Assembly: GCA_037013495.1 (NCBI GenBank)
Contig: JAZDXN010000024.1
Coordinates: 1,364,001-1,428,000 of the forward strand
DNA from: Hippophae tibetana
Taxonomy: Eukaryota; Streptophyta; Magnoliopsida; Rosales; Elaeagnaceae
Reading direction: 5' to 3'
DNA: 64,000 nucleotides
Shown here: piece by piece, positions 22,915 through 36,018 of the stretch
Layout: every line of letters starts with the position of its first letter
Position numbering within the stretch: position 1 is the stretch's first letter
The notes under the pieces: generated by a model
The model's input: only the letters and a program-made list of their open reading frames with translations
What the model was told of the DNA's origin: nothing
Databases searched by the model: none
Translations under genes and position numbers: made by a program

Positions 22915-24552
22915 CTTATTTATAAGTTATACTTAAAGTGTTGGAATTTTCCGTATTGAATTTAACTTTATTTTTACCTGTCTCTCTCAAAATCTAGGTT
23001 CCAAACGAATTCGAAGAGTAAGAAGCAAGTAAAGATGTTGAGAAATACTGTGCCCATAAACCATAGAAATATTTCGGGTTACATAATAATATGTTTGCAA
23101 ATAATTTATGCACCAACACTAGTCATTACCTTTTCCCATTTGGTAGGTTGGTAACCAAATTCGGTTGAATTAGGCACGGAAGCAAGACTTTCAAAGGAAA
23201 GAAAATAGTGAGAAAACATGAGTATGAATAAAAAAATGGAAAAGAAAACTTAAAAATCTTTTTTTGTCTTTTTTGAAAAGTCAGGCAAGGGAAATAAATA
23301 CCCTAAATTGTAATTCCTTATAACTATGATATATTTAAATGGAAATTATTATATCTTAAAATGCCACGCAATCAAAATTAAGAAATTTTGTTTATAAATT
23401 TTTTTATTAGAGATAAATACTTATCATTTTTAATTATTTTATGAATTCAATATTCTTAACTTATTTATAAGTTATTCTTAAAGTGTTGGAATTTTCCGTA
23501 TTGAATTTAACTTTATTTTTACCTGTCTCTCTCCAAATCTAGGTTCCAAACGAATTCGAAGAGTAAGAAGCAAGTAAAGATGTTGAGAAATACTGTGCCC
23601 ATAAACCATAGAAATATTTCGGGTTACATAATAATATGTTTGCAAATAATTTATGCACCAAACACTAGTCATTACCTTTTCCCATTTGGTAGGATGGTAA
23701 CCAAATTCGGTTGAATTAGGCTCGCAAGTAAGACTTTTAAAGGAAGGAAATTAGTGAGAAAACATGAGTATGAATAAAAAAATGGAAAAGAAAACTTAAA
23801 CATCTTTTTTTTATCTTTTTTGCAAAGGTAGTCAAGGGAAATAAATACTCTAAATTTTAATTCCTTATAACTATGATATATTTAAATGGAAATTATTATA
23901 TCTTAAAATGCCAAGCAATCAAAATTAGGAAATTTTGTTTATAAATTGTTTTATTAGAGATAAATACTTATCATTTTTAATTATTTTATGAATTCAATAT
24001 TCTTAACTTATTTATAAGTTATTCTTAAAGTGTTTGAATTTTCCGTATTGAATTTAACTTTATTTTTACCTGTCTCTCTCCAAATCTAGGTTCCAAACGA
24101 ATTCGAAGAGTAAGAAGCAAGTAAAGATGTTGAGAAATACTTTGCCCATAAACCATAGAAATATTTCGGGTTACATAATAATATGTTTGCAAATAATTTA
24201 TGCACCAAACACTAGTCATTACCTTTTCCCATTTGGTAGGATGGTAACCAAATTCGGTTGAATTAGGCTCGGAAGCAAGACTTTTAAAGGAAAGAAATTA
24301 GTGAGTAAACATGAGTATGAATAAAAAAATGGAAAAGAAAACTTAAACATATTTTTTTGTCTTTTTTGAAAAGGTAGGAAAGAGAAATAAATACTCTAAA
24401 TTGTAATTCCTTATAACTATGATATATTTAAATCGAAATTATTATATCTTAAAATGCCACGCTATCAAAATTAAGAAATTTTGTTTATTATTTTTTATAT
24501 AATAGATAAATACTTATCATTTTTAATTATTTTATGAATTCAATATTCTTAA
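22915..24552 (+). repeat. Trimer unit of zone 3 (M43-M45)
   Basis: X'-A-A' at 22915, 23460 and 24007. New variants relative to the upstream copy are CTCGCAAGTAAG and a T8 run in the A copy; these pass on to the A copy at 25099, giving the order of events. Confidence 0.75.
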
Positions 24553-25645
24553 CTTATTTATAAGTTATACTTAAAGTGTTGGAATTTTCCGTATTGAATT
24601 TAACTTTATTTTTACCTGTCTCTCTCAAAATCTAGGTTACAAACGAATTCGAAGAGTAAGAAGCAAGTAAAGATGTTGAGAAATATTGTGCCCATAAACC
24701 ATAGATATATTTCGGGTTACATAATAATATGTTTACAAATAATTTATGCACCAAACACTAGTCATTACCTTTTCCCATTTGGTAGGTTGGTAACCAAATT
24801 CGGTTGAATTAGGCTCGGAAGCAAGACTTTCAAAGGAAAGAAAATAGTGAGAAAACATGAGTATGAATAAAAAAATGGAAAAGAAAACTTAAAAATCTTT
24901 TTTTGTCTTTTTTGAAAAGTCAGGCAAGGGAAATAAATACCCTAAATTGTAATTCCTTATAACTATGATATATTTAAATGGAAATTATTATATCTTAAAA
25001 TGCCACGCAATCAAAATTAAGAAATTTTGTTTATAAATTTTTTTATTAGAGATAAATACTTATCATTTTTAATTATTTTATGAATTCAATATTCTTAACT
25101 TATTTATAAGTTATTCTTAAAGTGTTGGAATTTTCCGTATTGAATTTAACTTTATTTTTACCTGTCTCTCTCCAAATCTAGGTTCCAAACGAATTTGAAG
25201 AGTAAGAAGCAAGTAAAGATGTTGAGAAATACTGTGCCCATAAACCATAGAAATATTTCGGGTTACATAATAATATGTTTGCAAATAATTTATGCACCAA
25301 ACACTAGTCATTACCTTTTCCCATTTGGTAGGATGGTAACCAAATTCGGTTGAATTAGGCTCGCAAGTAAGACTTTTAAAGGAAGGAAATTAGTGAGAAA
25401 ACATGAGTATGAATAAAAAAATGGAAAAGAAAACTTAAACATCTTTTTTTTATCTTTTTTGCAAAGGTAGTCAAGGGAAATAAATACTCTAAATTGTAAT
25501 TCCTTATAACTATGATATATTTAAATCGAAATTATTATATCTTAAAATGCCACGCTATCAAAATTAAGAAATTTTGTTTATTATTTTTTATATAATAGAT
25601 AAATACTTATCATTTTTAATTATTTTATGAATTCAATATTCTTAA
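24553..25645 (+). repeat. Dimer unit of zone 3 ending in an A/A' hybrid (M46, M47)
   Basis: M46 (24553) has GGTTACAAACG, GAAATATTGTG and AGATATATTTC in front of a tail like 22915. M47 (25099) starts as the A copy of 23460 (CTCGCAAGTAAG, TTTTATC, GCAAAGG) and, between about 25475 and 25496, becomes the A' copy of 24007 (AAATTGTAATTCC, AAATCGAAA, CACGCTATC). It leads directly into the first D1 monomer of zone 4. Confidence 0.75.
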
Positions 25646-27283
25646 CTTATTTATAAGTTATTCTTAAAGTGTTGGAATTTTCCGTATTGAATTTACCTTT
25701 ATTTTTACCTGTCTCTCTCAAAATCTAGGTTACAAACGAATTCGAAGAGTAAGAAGCAAGTAAAGATGTTGAGAAATACTGTGCTCATAAACCATAGAAA
25801 TATTTCGGGTTACATAATAATATGTTTGCAAATAATTTATGCACCAAACACTAGTCATTACCTTTTCCCATTTGGTAGGATGGTAACCAAATTCGGTTGA
25901 ATTAGGCTCGGAAGCAAGACTTTTAAAGGAAAGAAATTAGTGAGAAAACATGAGTATGAATAAAAAAATGGAAAAGAAAACTTAAACATCTTTTTTTGTC
26001 ATTTTTGAAAAGGTAGGCAAGGGAAATAAATACTCTAAATTGTAATTCCTTATAACTATGATATATTTAAATGGAAATTATTATATCTTAAAATGCCACG
26101 CAATCAAAATTAAGAAATTTTGTTTCTTAATTTTTATATAAGAGATAAATACTTATCATTTTTAATTATTTTATGAATTCAATATTCTTAACTTATTTAT
26201 AAGTTATTCTTAATGTGTTGGAATTTTCCGTATTGAATTTAACTTTATTTTTACCTGTCTCTCTCAAAATCTAGGTTCCAAACGAATTCGTAGAGTAAGA
26301 AGCAAGTAAAGATGTTGAGAAATACTGTGCCCATAAACCATAGAAATATTTCGGGTTACATAATAATATGTTTGCAAATAATTTATGCACCAACACTAGT
26401 CATTACCTTTTCCCATTTGGTAGGTTGGTAACCAAATTCGGTTGAATTAGGCTCGGAAGCAAGACTTTCAAAGGAAAGAAAATAGTGAGAAAACATGAGT
26501 ATGAATAAAAAAATGGAAAAGAAAACTTAAACATCTTTTTTTGTCTTTTTTGAAAAGGTAGGAAAGAGAAATAAATACTCTAAATTGTAATTCCTTATAA
26601 CTATGATATATTTAAATCGAAATTATTATATCTTAAAATGCCACGCTATCAAAATTAAGAAATTTTGTTTATTATTTTTTATATAATAGATAAATACTTA
26701 TCATTTTTAATTATTTTATGAATTCAATATTCTTAACTTATTTATAAGTTATACTTAAAGTGTTGGAATTTTCCGTATTGAATTTAACTTTATTTTTACC
26801 TGTCTCTCTCAAAATCTAGGTTCCAAACGAATTCGAAGAGTAAGAAGCAAGTAAAGATGTTGAGAAATACTGTGCCCATAAACGATAGAAATATTTCGGG
26901 TTACATAATAATATGTTTACAAATAATTTATGCACCAAACACTAGTCATTACCTTTTCCCATTTGGTAGGATGGAAACCAAATTCGCTTGAATTAGGCTC
27001 GGAAGCAAGACTTTTAAAGGAAAGAAATTAGTGAGAAAACATGAGTATGAATAAAAAAAATGGAAAAGAAAACTTAAACATCTTTTTTTGTCATTTTTGA
27101 AAAGGTAGGCAAGGGAAATAAATACTCTAAATTGTAATTCCTTATAACTATGATATATTTAAATGGAAATTATTATATCTTAAAATGCCACACAATCAAA
27201 ATTAAGAAATTTTGTTTCTTAATTTTTATATAAGAGATAAATACTTATCATTTTTAATTATTTTATGAATTCAATATTATTAA
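25646..27283 (+). repeat. HOR fragment D1-E-F (M48-M50)
   Basis: Starts 25646 (D1: ATTTACCTTT, GGTTACAAACG, GTGCTCAT), 26192 (E: CTTAATGTG, TTCGTAGAG, CACCAACAC) and 26737 (F: GTTATACTT, AACGATAG, GGAAACC, A8, CACACAATC, ATATTATTAAC). This is the first appearance of the zone 4 types and is preceded by zone 3 copies. Confidence 0.85.
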
Positions 27284-28375
27284 CTTATTTATAAGTTATT
27301 CTTAAAGTGTTGGAATTTTCCGTATTGAATTTAACTTTATTTTTACCTGTCTCTCTCCAAATCTAGGTTCCAAACGAATTCGAAGAGTAAGAAGCAAGTA
27401 AAGATGTTGAGAAATACTGTGCCCATAAACCATAGAAATATTTCGGGTTACATAATAATATGTTTGCAAATAATTTATGCACCAAACACTAGTCATTACC
27501 TTTTCCCATTTGGTAGGATGGTAACCAAATTCGGTTGAATTAGGCTCGGAAGCAAGACTTTTAAAGGAAGGAAATTAGTGAGAAAACATGAGTATGAATA
27601 AAAAAATGGAAAAGAAAACTTAAACATCTTTTTTTGTCTTTTTTGAAAAGGTAGGCAAGGGAAATAAATACTCTAAATTGTAATTCCTTATAACTATGAT
27701 ATATTTAAATGGAAATTATTATATCTTAAAATGCCACGCAATCAAAATTAAGAAATTTTGTTTATTAATTTTTATATATGAGATAAATACTTATCCTTTT
27801 TAATTATTTTATGAATTCAATATTCTTAACTTATTTATAAGTTATTCTTAAAGTGTTGGAATTTTCCGTATTGAATTTAACTTTATTTTTACCTGTCTCT
27901 CTCAAAATCTAGATTCCAAACGAATTCGAAGAGTAAGAAGCAAGTAAAGATGTTGACAAATAATGTGCCCATAAACCATAGAAATATTTCGGGTTACATA
28001 ATAATATGTTTGCAAATAATTTATGCACCAAACACTAGTCATTACCTTTTCCCATTTGGTAGGATGGTAACCAAATTCGGTTGAATTAGGCTCGGAAGCA
28101 AGACTTTTAAAGGAAGGAAATTAGTGAGAAAACATGAGTATGAATAAAAAAATGGAAAAGAAAACTTAAACATCTTTTTTTGTCATTTTTGAAAAGGTAG
28201 GCAAGGGAAATAAATACTCTAAATTGTAATTCCTTATAACTATGATATATTTAAATGGAAATTATTATATCTTAAAATGCCACACAATCAAAATTAAGAA
28301 ATTTTGTTTCTTAATTTTTATATAAGAGATAAATACTTATCATTTTTAATTATTTTATGAATTCAATATTATTAA
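27284..28375 (+). repeat. HOR dimer A-B/F hybrid (M51, M52)
   Basis: A at 27284. M52 at 27830 starts as B (CTAGATTCC, TTGACAAATAATG, GGAAGGAAATTAG, A7) and ends as F (GTCATTTTTG, CACACAATC, TTTCTTAATTTT, ATATTATTAAC). The switch lies between about 28107 and 28185. It joins B to the A that normally follows F, deleting C-D-E-F from a hexamer. Confidence 0.82.
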
Positions 28376-30559
28376 CTTATTTATAAGTTATTCTTAAAGT
28401 GTTGGAATTTTCCGTATTGAATTTAACTTTATTTTTACCTGTCTCTCTCCAAATCTAGGTTCCAAACGAATTCGAAGAGTAAGAAGCAAGTAAAGATGTT
28501 GAGAAATACTGTGCCCATAAACCATAGAAATATTTCGGGTTACATAATAATATGTTTGCAAATAATTTATGCACCAAACACTAGTCATTACCTTTTCCCA
28601 TTTGGTAGGATGGTAACCAAATTCGGTTGAATTAGGCTCGGAAGCAAGACTTTTAAAGGAAGGAAATTAGTGAGAAAACATGAGTATGAATAAAAAAATG
28701 GAAAAGAAAACTTAAACATCTTTTTTTGTCTTTTTTGAAAAGGTAGGCAAGGGAAATAAATACTCTAAATTGTAATTCCTTATAACTATGATATATTTAA
28801 ATGGAAATTATTATATCTTAAAATGCCACGCAATCAAAATTAAGAAATTTTGTTTATTAATTTTTATATATGAGATAAATACTTATCCTTTTTAATTATT
28901 TTATGAATTCAATATTCTTAACTTATTTATAAGTTATTCTTAAAGTGTTGGAATTTTCCGTATTGAATTTAACTTTATTTTTACCTGTCTCTCTCAAAAT
29001 CTAGATTCCAAACGAATTCGAAGAGTAAGAAGCAAGTAAAGATGTTGACAAATAATGTGCCCATAAACCATAGAAATATTTCGGGTTACATAATAATATG
29101 TTTGCAAATAATTTATGCACCAAACACTAGTCATTACCTTTTCCCATTTGGTAGGATGGTAACCAAATTCGGTTGAATTAGGCTCGGAAGCAAGACTTTT
29201 AAAGGAAGGAAATTAGTGAGAAAACATGAGTATGAATAAAAAAATGGAAAAGAAAACTTAAACATCTTTTTTTGTCTTTTTTGAAAAGGTAGGCAAGGGA
29301 AATAAATACTCTAAATTGTAATTCCTTATAACTATGATATATTTAAATGGAAATTATTATATCTTAAAATGCCACGCAATCAAAATTAAGAAATTTTGTT
29401 TATTAATTTTTATATATGAGATAAATACTTATCCTTTTTAATTATTTTATGAATACAATATTCTTAACTTATTTATAAGTTATTCTTAAAGTGTTGGAAT
29501 TTTCCGTATTGAATTTAACTTTATTTTTACCTGTCTCTCTCAAAATCTAGATTCCAAACGAATTCGAAGAGTAAGAAGCAAGTAAAGATGTTGACAAATA
29601 ATGTGCCCATAAACCATAGAAATATTTCGGGTTACATAATAATATGTTTGCAAATAATTTATGCACCAAACACTAGTCATTACCTTTTCCCATTTGGTAG
29701 GATGGTAACCAAATTCGGTTGAATTAGGCTCGAAAGCAAGACTTTCAAAGGAAAGAAAATAGTGAGAAAACATGAGTATGAATAAAAAAATGGAAAAGAA
29801 AACTTAAACATCTTTTTTTGTCATTTTTGAAAAGGTAGGCAAGGGAAATAAATACTCTAAATTGTAATTCCTTATAACTATGATATATTTAAATCGAAAT
29901 TATTATATCTTAAAATGCCACGCTATCAAAATTAAGAAATTTTGTTTATTATTTTTTATATAATAGATAAATACTTATCATTTTTAATTATTTTATGAAT
30001 TCAATATTCTTAACTTATTTATAAGTTATTCTTAAAGTGTTGGAATTTTCCGTATTGAATTTACCTTTATTTTTACCTGTCTCTCTCAAAATCTAGGTTA
30101 CAAACGAATTCGAAGAGTAAGAAGCAAGTAAAGATGTTGAGAAATACTGTGCCCATAAACCGTAGAAATATTTCGGGTTACATAATAATATGTTTACAAA
30201 TAATTTATGCACCAAACACTAGTCATTACCTTTTCCCATTTGGTAGGATGGAAACCAAATTCGCTTGAATTAGGCTCGGAAGCAAGACTTTTAAAGGAAA
30301 TAAATTAGTGAGAAAACATGAGTATGAATAAAAAAATGGAAAAGAAAACTTAAACATCTTTTTTTGTCATTTTTGAAAAGGTAGGCAAGGGAAATAAATA
30401 CTCTAAATTGTAATTCCTTATAACTATGATATATTTAAATGGAAATTATTATATCTTAAAATGCCACGCAATCAAAATTAAGAAATTTTGTTTCTTAATT
30501 TTTATATAAGAGATAAATACTTATCATTTTTAATTATTTTATGAATTCAATATTCTTAA
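28376..30559 (+). repeat. HOR tetramer A-B-C-D2 (M53-M56)
   Basis: Starts 28376, 28922, 29468, 30014. B ends GAATACAAT; C has TTAGGCTCGAAAGC; D2 has AACCGTAG, TTTACAAAT, GGAAACC, CGCTTG and AAATAAATTAG. It lacks E and F. It forms the first part of the 10-monomer unit 28376-33835. Confidence 0.88.
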
Positions 30560-33500
30560 CTTATTTATAAGTTATTCTTAAAGTGTTGGAATTTTCCGTA
30601 TTGAATTTAACTTTATTTTTACCTGTCTCTCTCCAAATCTAGGTTCCAAACGAATTCGAAGAGTAAGAAGCAAGTAAAGATGTTGAGAAATACTGTGCCC
30701 ATAAACCATAGAAATATTTCGGGTTACATAATAATATGTTTGCAAATAATTTATGCACCAAACACTAGTCATTACCTTTTCCCATTTGGTAGGATGGTAA
30801 CCAAATTCGGTTGAATTAGGCTCGGAAGCAAGACTTTTAAAGGAAGGAAATTAGTGAGAAAACATGAGTATGAATAAAAAAATGGAAAAGAAAACTTAAA
30901 CATCTTTTTTTGTCTTTTTTGAAAAGGTAGGCAAGGGAAATAAATACTCTAAATTGTAATTCCTTATAACTATGATATATTTAAATGGAAATTATTATAT
31001 CTTAAAATGCCACGCAATCAAAATTAAGAAATTTTGTTTATTAATTTTTATATATGAGATAAATACTTATCCTTTTTAATTATTTTATGAATTCAATATT
31101 CTTAACTTATTTATAAGTTATTCTTAAAGTGTTGGAATTTTCCGTATTGAATTTAACTTTATTTTTACCTGTCTCTCTCAAAATCTAGATTCCAAACGAA
31201 TTCGAAGAGTAAGAAGCAAGTAAAGATGTTGACAAATAATGTGCCCATAAACCATAGAAATATTTCGGGTTACATAATAATATGTTTGCAAATAATTTAT
31301 GCACCAAACACTAGTCATTACCTTTTCCCATTTGGTAGGATGGTAACCAAATTCGGTTGAATTAGGCTCGGAAGCAAGACTTTTAAAGGAAGGAAATTAG
31401 TGAGAAAACATGAGTATGAATAAAAAAATGGAAAAGAAAACTTAAACATCTTTTTTTGTCTTTTTTGAAAAGGTAGGCAAGGGAAATAAATACTCTAAAT
31501 TGTAATTCCTTATAACTATGATATATTTAAATGGAAATTATTATATCTTAAAATGCCACGCAATCAAAATTAAGAAATTTTGTTTATTAATTTTTATATA
31601 TGAGATAAATACTTATCCTTTTTAATTATTTTATGAATTCAATATTCTTAACTTATTTATAAGTTATTCTTAAAGTGTTGGAATTTTCCGTATTGAATTT
31701 AACTTTATTTTTACCTGTCTCTCTCAAAATCTAGATTCCAAACGAATTCGAAGAGTAAGAAGCAAGTAAAGATGTTGACAAATAATGTGCCCATAAACCA
31801 TAGAAATATTTCGGGTTACATAATAATATGTTTGCAAATAATTTATGCACCAAACACTAGTCATTACCTTTTCCCATTTGGTAGGATGGTAACCAAATTC
31901 GGTTGAATTTGGCTCGAAAGCAAGACTTTCAAAGGAAAGAAAATAGTGAGAAAACATGAGTATGAATAAAAAAATGGAAAAGAAAACTTAAACATCTTTT
32001 TTTGTCATTTTTGAAAAGGTAGGCAAGGGAAATAAATACTCTAAATTGTAATTCCTTATAACTATGATATATTTAAATCGAAATTATTATATCTTAAAAT
32101 GCCACGCTATCAAAATTAAGAAATTTTGTTTATTATTTTTTATATAATAGATAAATACTTATCATTTTTAATTATTTTATGAATTCAATATTCTTAACTT
32201 ATTTATAAGTTATTCTTAAAGTGTTGGAATTTTCCGTATTGAATTTACCTTTATTTTTACCTGTCTCTCTCAAAATCTAGGTTACAAACGAATTCGAAGA
32301 GTAAGAAGCAAGTAAAGATGTTGAGAAATACTGTGCTCATAAACCATAGAAATATTTCGGGTTACATAATAATATGTTTGCAAATAATTTATGCACCAAA
32401 CACTAGTCATTACCTTTTCCCATTTGGTAGGATGGTAACCAAATTCGGTTGAATTAGGCTCGGAAGCAAGACTTTTAAAGGAAAGAAATTAGTGAGAAAA
32501 CATGAGTATGAATAAAAAAATGGAAAAGAAAACTTAAACATCTTTTTTTGTCATTTTTGAAAAGGTAGGCAAGGGAAATAAATACTCTAAATTGTAATTC
32601 CTTATAACTATGATATATTTAAATGGAAATTATTATATCTTAAAATGCCACGCAATCAAAATTAAGAAATTTTGTTTCTTAATTTTTATATAAGAGATAA
32701 ATACTTATCATTTTTAATTATTTTATGAATTCAATATTCTTAACTTATTTATAAGTTATTCTTAATGTGTTGGAATTTTCCGTATTGAATTTAACTTTAT
32801 TTTTACCTGTCTCTCTCAAAATCTAGGTTCCAAACGAATTCGTAGAGTAAGAAGCAAGTAAAGATGTTGAGAAATACTGTGCCCATAAACCATAGAAATA
32901 TTTCGGGTTACATAATAATATGTTTGCAAATAATTTATGCACCAACACTAGTCATTACCTTTTCCCATTTGGTAGGTTGGTAACCAAATTCGGTTGAATT
33001 AGGCTCGGAAGCAAGACTTTCAAAGGAAAGAAAATAGTGAGAAAACATGAGTATGAATAAAAAAATGGAAAAGAAAACTTAAACATCTTTTTTTGTCTTT
33101 TTTGAAAAGGTAGGAAAGAGAAATAAATACTCTAAATTGTAATTCCTTATAACTATGATATATTTAAATCGAAATTATTATATCTTAAAATGCCACGCTA
33201 TCAAAATTAAGAAATTTTGTTTATTATTTTTTATATAATAGATAAATACTTATCATTTTTAATTATTTTATGAATTCAATATTCTTAACTTATTTATAAG
33301 TTATACTTAAAGTGTTGGAATTTTCCGTATTGAATTTAACTTTATTTTTACCTGTCTCTCTCAAAATCTAGGTTCCAAACGAATTCGAAGAGTAAGAAGC
33401 AAGTAAAGATGTTGAGAAATACTGTGCCCATAAACGATAGAAATATTTCGGGTTACATAATAATATGTTTACAAATAATTTATGCACCAAACACTAGTCA

Positions 33501-33835
33501 TTACCTTTTCCCATTTGGTAGGATGGAAACCAAATTCGCTTGAATTAGGCTCGGAAGCAAGACTTTTAAAGGAAAGAAATTAGTGAGAAAACATGAGTAT
33601 GAATAAAAAAAATGGAAAAGAAAACTTAAACATCTTTTTTTGTCATTTTTGAAAAGGTAGGCAAGGGAAATAAATACTCTAAATTGTAATTCCTTATAAC
33701 TATGATATATTTAAATGGAAATTATTATATCTTAAAATGCCACACAATCAAAATTAAGAAATTTTGTTTCTTAATTTTTATATAAGAGATAAATACTTAT
33801 CATTTTTAATTATTTTATGAATTCAATATTATTAA
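30560..33835 (+). repeat. Complete HOR hexamer A-B-Ct-D1-E-F (M57-M62)
   Basis: Starts 30560, 31106, 31652, 32198, 32744, 33289; 3276 bp. B keeps GAATTCAAT at its end, and the following C carries GAATTTGGCTCG. D1 has GTGCTCAT. This is the clearest full unit and is proposed as the reference hexamer. Confidence 0.92.
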
Positions 33836-36018
33836 CTTATTTATAAGTTATTCTTAAAGTGTTGGAATTTTCCGTATTGAATTTAACTTTATTTTTACCT
33901 GTCTCTCTCCAAATCTAGGTTCCAAACGAATTCGAAGAGTAAGAAGCAAGTAAAGATGTTGAGAAATACTGTGCCCATAAACCATAGAAATATTTCGGGT
34001 TACATAATAATATGTTTGCAAATAATTTATGCACCAAACACTAGTCATTACCTTTTCCCATTTGGTAGGATGGTAACCAAATTCGGTTGAATTAGGCTCG
34101 GAAGCAAGACTTTTAAAGGAAGAAATTTGTGAGAAAACATGAGTATGAATAAAAAAATGGAAAAGAAAACTTAAACATCTTTTTTTGTCTTTTTTGAAAA
34201 GGTAGGCAAGGGAAATAAATACTCTAAATTGTAATTCCTTATAACTATGATATATTTAAATGGAAATTATTATATCTTAAAATGCCACGCAATCAAAATT
34301 AAGAAATTTTGTTTATTAATTTTTATATATGAGATAAATACTTATCCTTTTTAATTATTTTATGAATTCAATATTCTTAACTTATTTATAAGTTATTCTT
34401 AAAGTGTTGGAATTTTCCGTATTGAATTTAACTTTATTTTTACCTGTCTCTCTCAAAATCTAGATTCCAAACGAATTCGAAGAGTAAGAAGCAAGTAAAG
34501 ATGTTGACAAATAATGTGCCCATAAACCATAGAAATATTTCGGGTTACATAATAATATGTTTGCAAATAATTTATGCACCAAACACTAGTCATTACCTTT
34601 TCCCATTTGGTAGGATGGTAACCAAATTCGGTTGAATTAGGCTCGGAAGCAAGACTTTTAAAGGAAGGAAATTAGTGAGAAAACATGAGTATGAATAAAA
34701 AAATGGAAAAGAAAACTTAAACATCTTTTTTTGTCTTTTTTGAAAAGGTAGGCAAGGGAAATAAATACTCTAAATTGTAATTCCTTATAACTATGATATA
34801 TTTAAATGGAAATTATTATATCTTAAAATGCCACGCAATCAAAATTAAGAAATTTTGTTTATTAATTTTTATATATGAGATAAATACTTATCCTTTTTAA
34901 TTATTTTATGAATACAATATTCTTAACTTATTTATAAGTTATTCTTAAAGTGTTGGAATTTTCCGTATTGAATTTAACTTTATTTTTACCTGTCTCTCTC
35001 AAAATCTAGATTCCAAACGAATTCGAAGAGTAAGAAGCAAGTAAAGATGTTGACAAATAATGTGCCCATAAACCATAGAAATATTTCGGGTTACATAATA
35101 ATATGTTTGCAAATAATTTATGCACCAAACACTAGTCATTACCTTTTCCCATTTGGTAGGATGGTAACCAAATTCGGTTGAATTAGGCTCGAAAGCAAGA
35201 CTTTCAAAGGAAAGAAAATAGTGAGAAAACATGAGTATGAATAAAAAAATGGAAAAGAAAACTTAAACATCTTTTTTTGTCATTTTTGAAAAGGTAGGCA
35301 AGGGAAATAAATACTCTAAATTGTAATTCCTTATAACTATGATATATTTAAATCGAAATTATTATATCTTAAAATGCCACGCTATCAAAATTAAGAAATT
35401 TTGTTTATTATTTTTTATATAATAGATAAATACTTATCATTTTTAATTATTTTATGAATTCAATATTCTTAACTTATTTATAAGTTATTCTTAAAGTGTT
35501 GGAATTTTCCGTATTGAATTTACCTTTATTTTTACCTGTCTCTCTCAAAATCTAGGTTACAAACGAATTCGAAGAGTAAGAAGCAAGTAAAGATGTTGAG
35601 AAATACTGTGCCCATAAACCGTAGAAATATTTCGGGTTACATAATAATATGTTTACAAATAATTTATGCACCAAACACTAGTCATTACCTTTTCCCATTT
35701 GGTAGGATGGAAACCAAATTCGCTTGAATTAGGCTCGGAAGCAAGACTTTTAAAGGAAATAAATTAGTGAGAAAACATGAGTATGAATAAAAAAATGGAA
35801 AAGAAAACTTAAACATCTTTTTTTGTCATTTTTGAAAAGGTAGGCAAGGGAAATAAATACTCTAAATTGTAATTCCTTATAACTATGATATATTTAAATG
35901 GAAATTATTATATCTTAAAATGCCACACAATCAAAATTAAGAAATTTTGTTTCTTAATTTTTATATAAGAGATAAATACTTATCATTTTTAATTATTTTA
36001 TGAATTCAATATTATTAA
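33836..36018 (+). repeat. HOR tetramer A-B-C-D2/F (M63-M66)
   Basis: Starts 33836, 34381, 34927, 35473. A has a private indel cluster AGGAAGAAATTTGTGAG near 34118. The last monomer begins as D2 (AACCGTAG, AAATAAATTAG) and ends as F (CACACAATC at about 35925, ATATTATTAAC). The switch lies between 35787 and 35927 and joins D directly to A. Confidence 0.88.

Larger units (their letters stand above)
20733..25645 (+). repeat. Zone 3: tetramer HOR collapsing to trimer and dimer (M39-M47)
   Basis: Starts: 20733, 21278, 21824, 22370, 22915, 23460, 24007, 24553, 25099. Order is X'-A-A'-X | X'-A-A' | X''-A. X' copies share GGCACGG (20733, 22915) and AAAAGTCAGGC; A copies share CTCTCCAAATC and AAGTAAGAC; A' copies (21824, 24007) share TGTTTGAATTTTCC and TTTGCCC; X copies start GTTATACTT. 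Offsets of 2182-2183 bp fit a four-monomer unit. The pairs TACCCTAAA and TTAAAAATC link 22915 with 24553. Confidence 0.82.
28376..33835 (+). repeat. Ten-monomer compound HOR, copy 1 (5460 bp)
   Basis: A-B-C-D2 followed by A-B-Ct-D1-E-F. The same order of types and subtypes occurs at 36019-41477 and 44208-49666. In this copy the last monomer is a complete F; in the other two it is the F/A-type hybrid F'. Confidence 0.85.
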
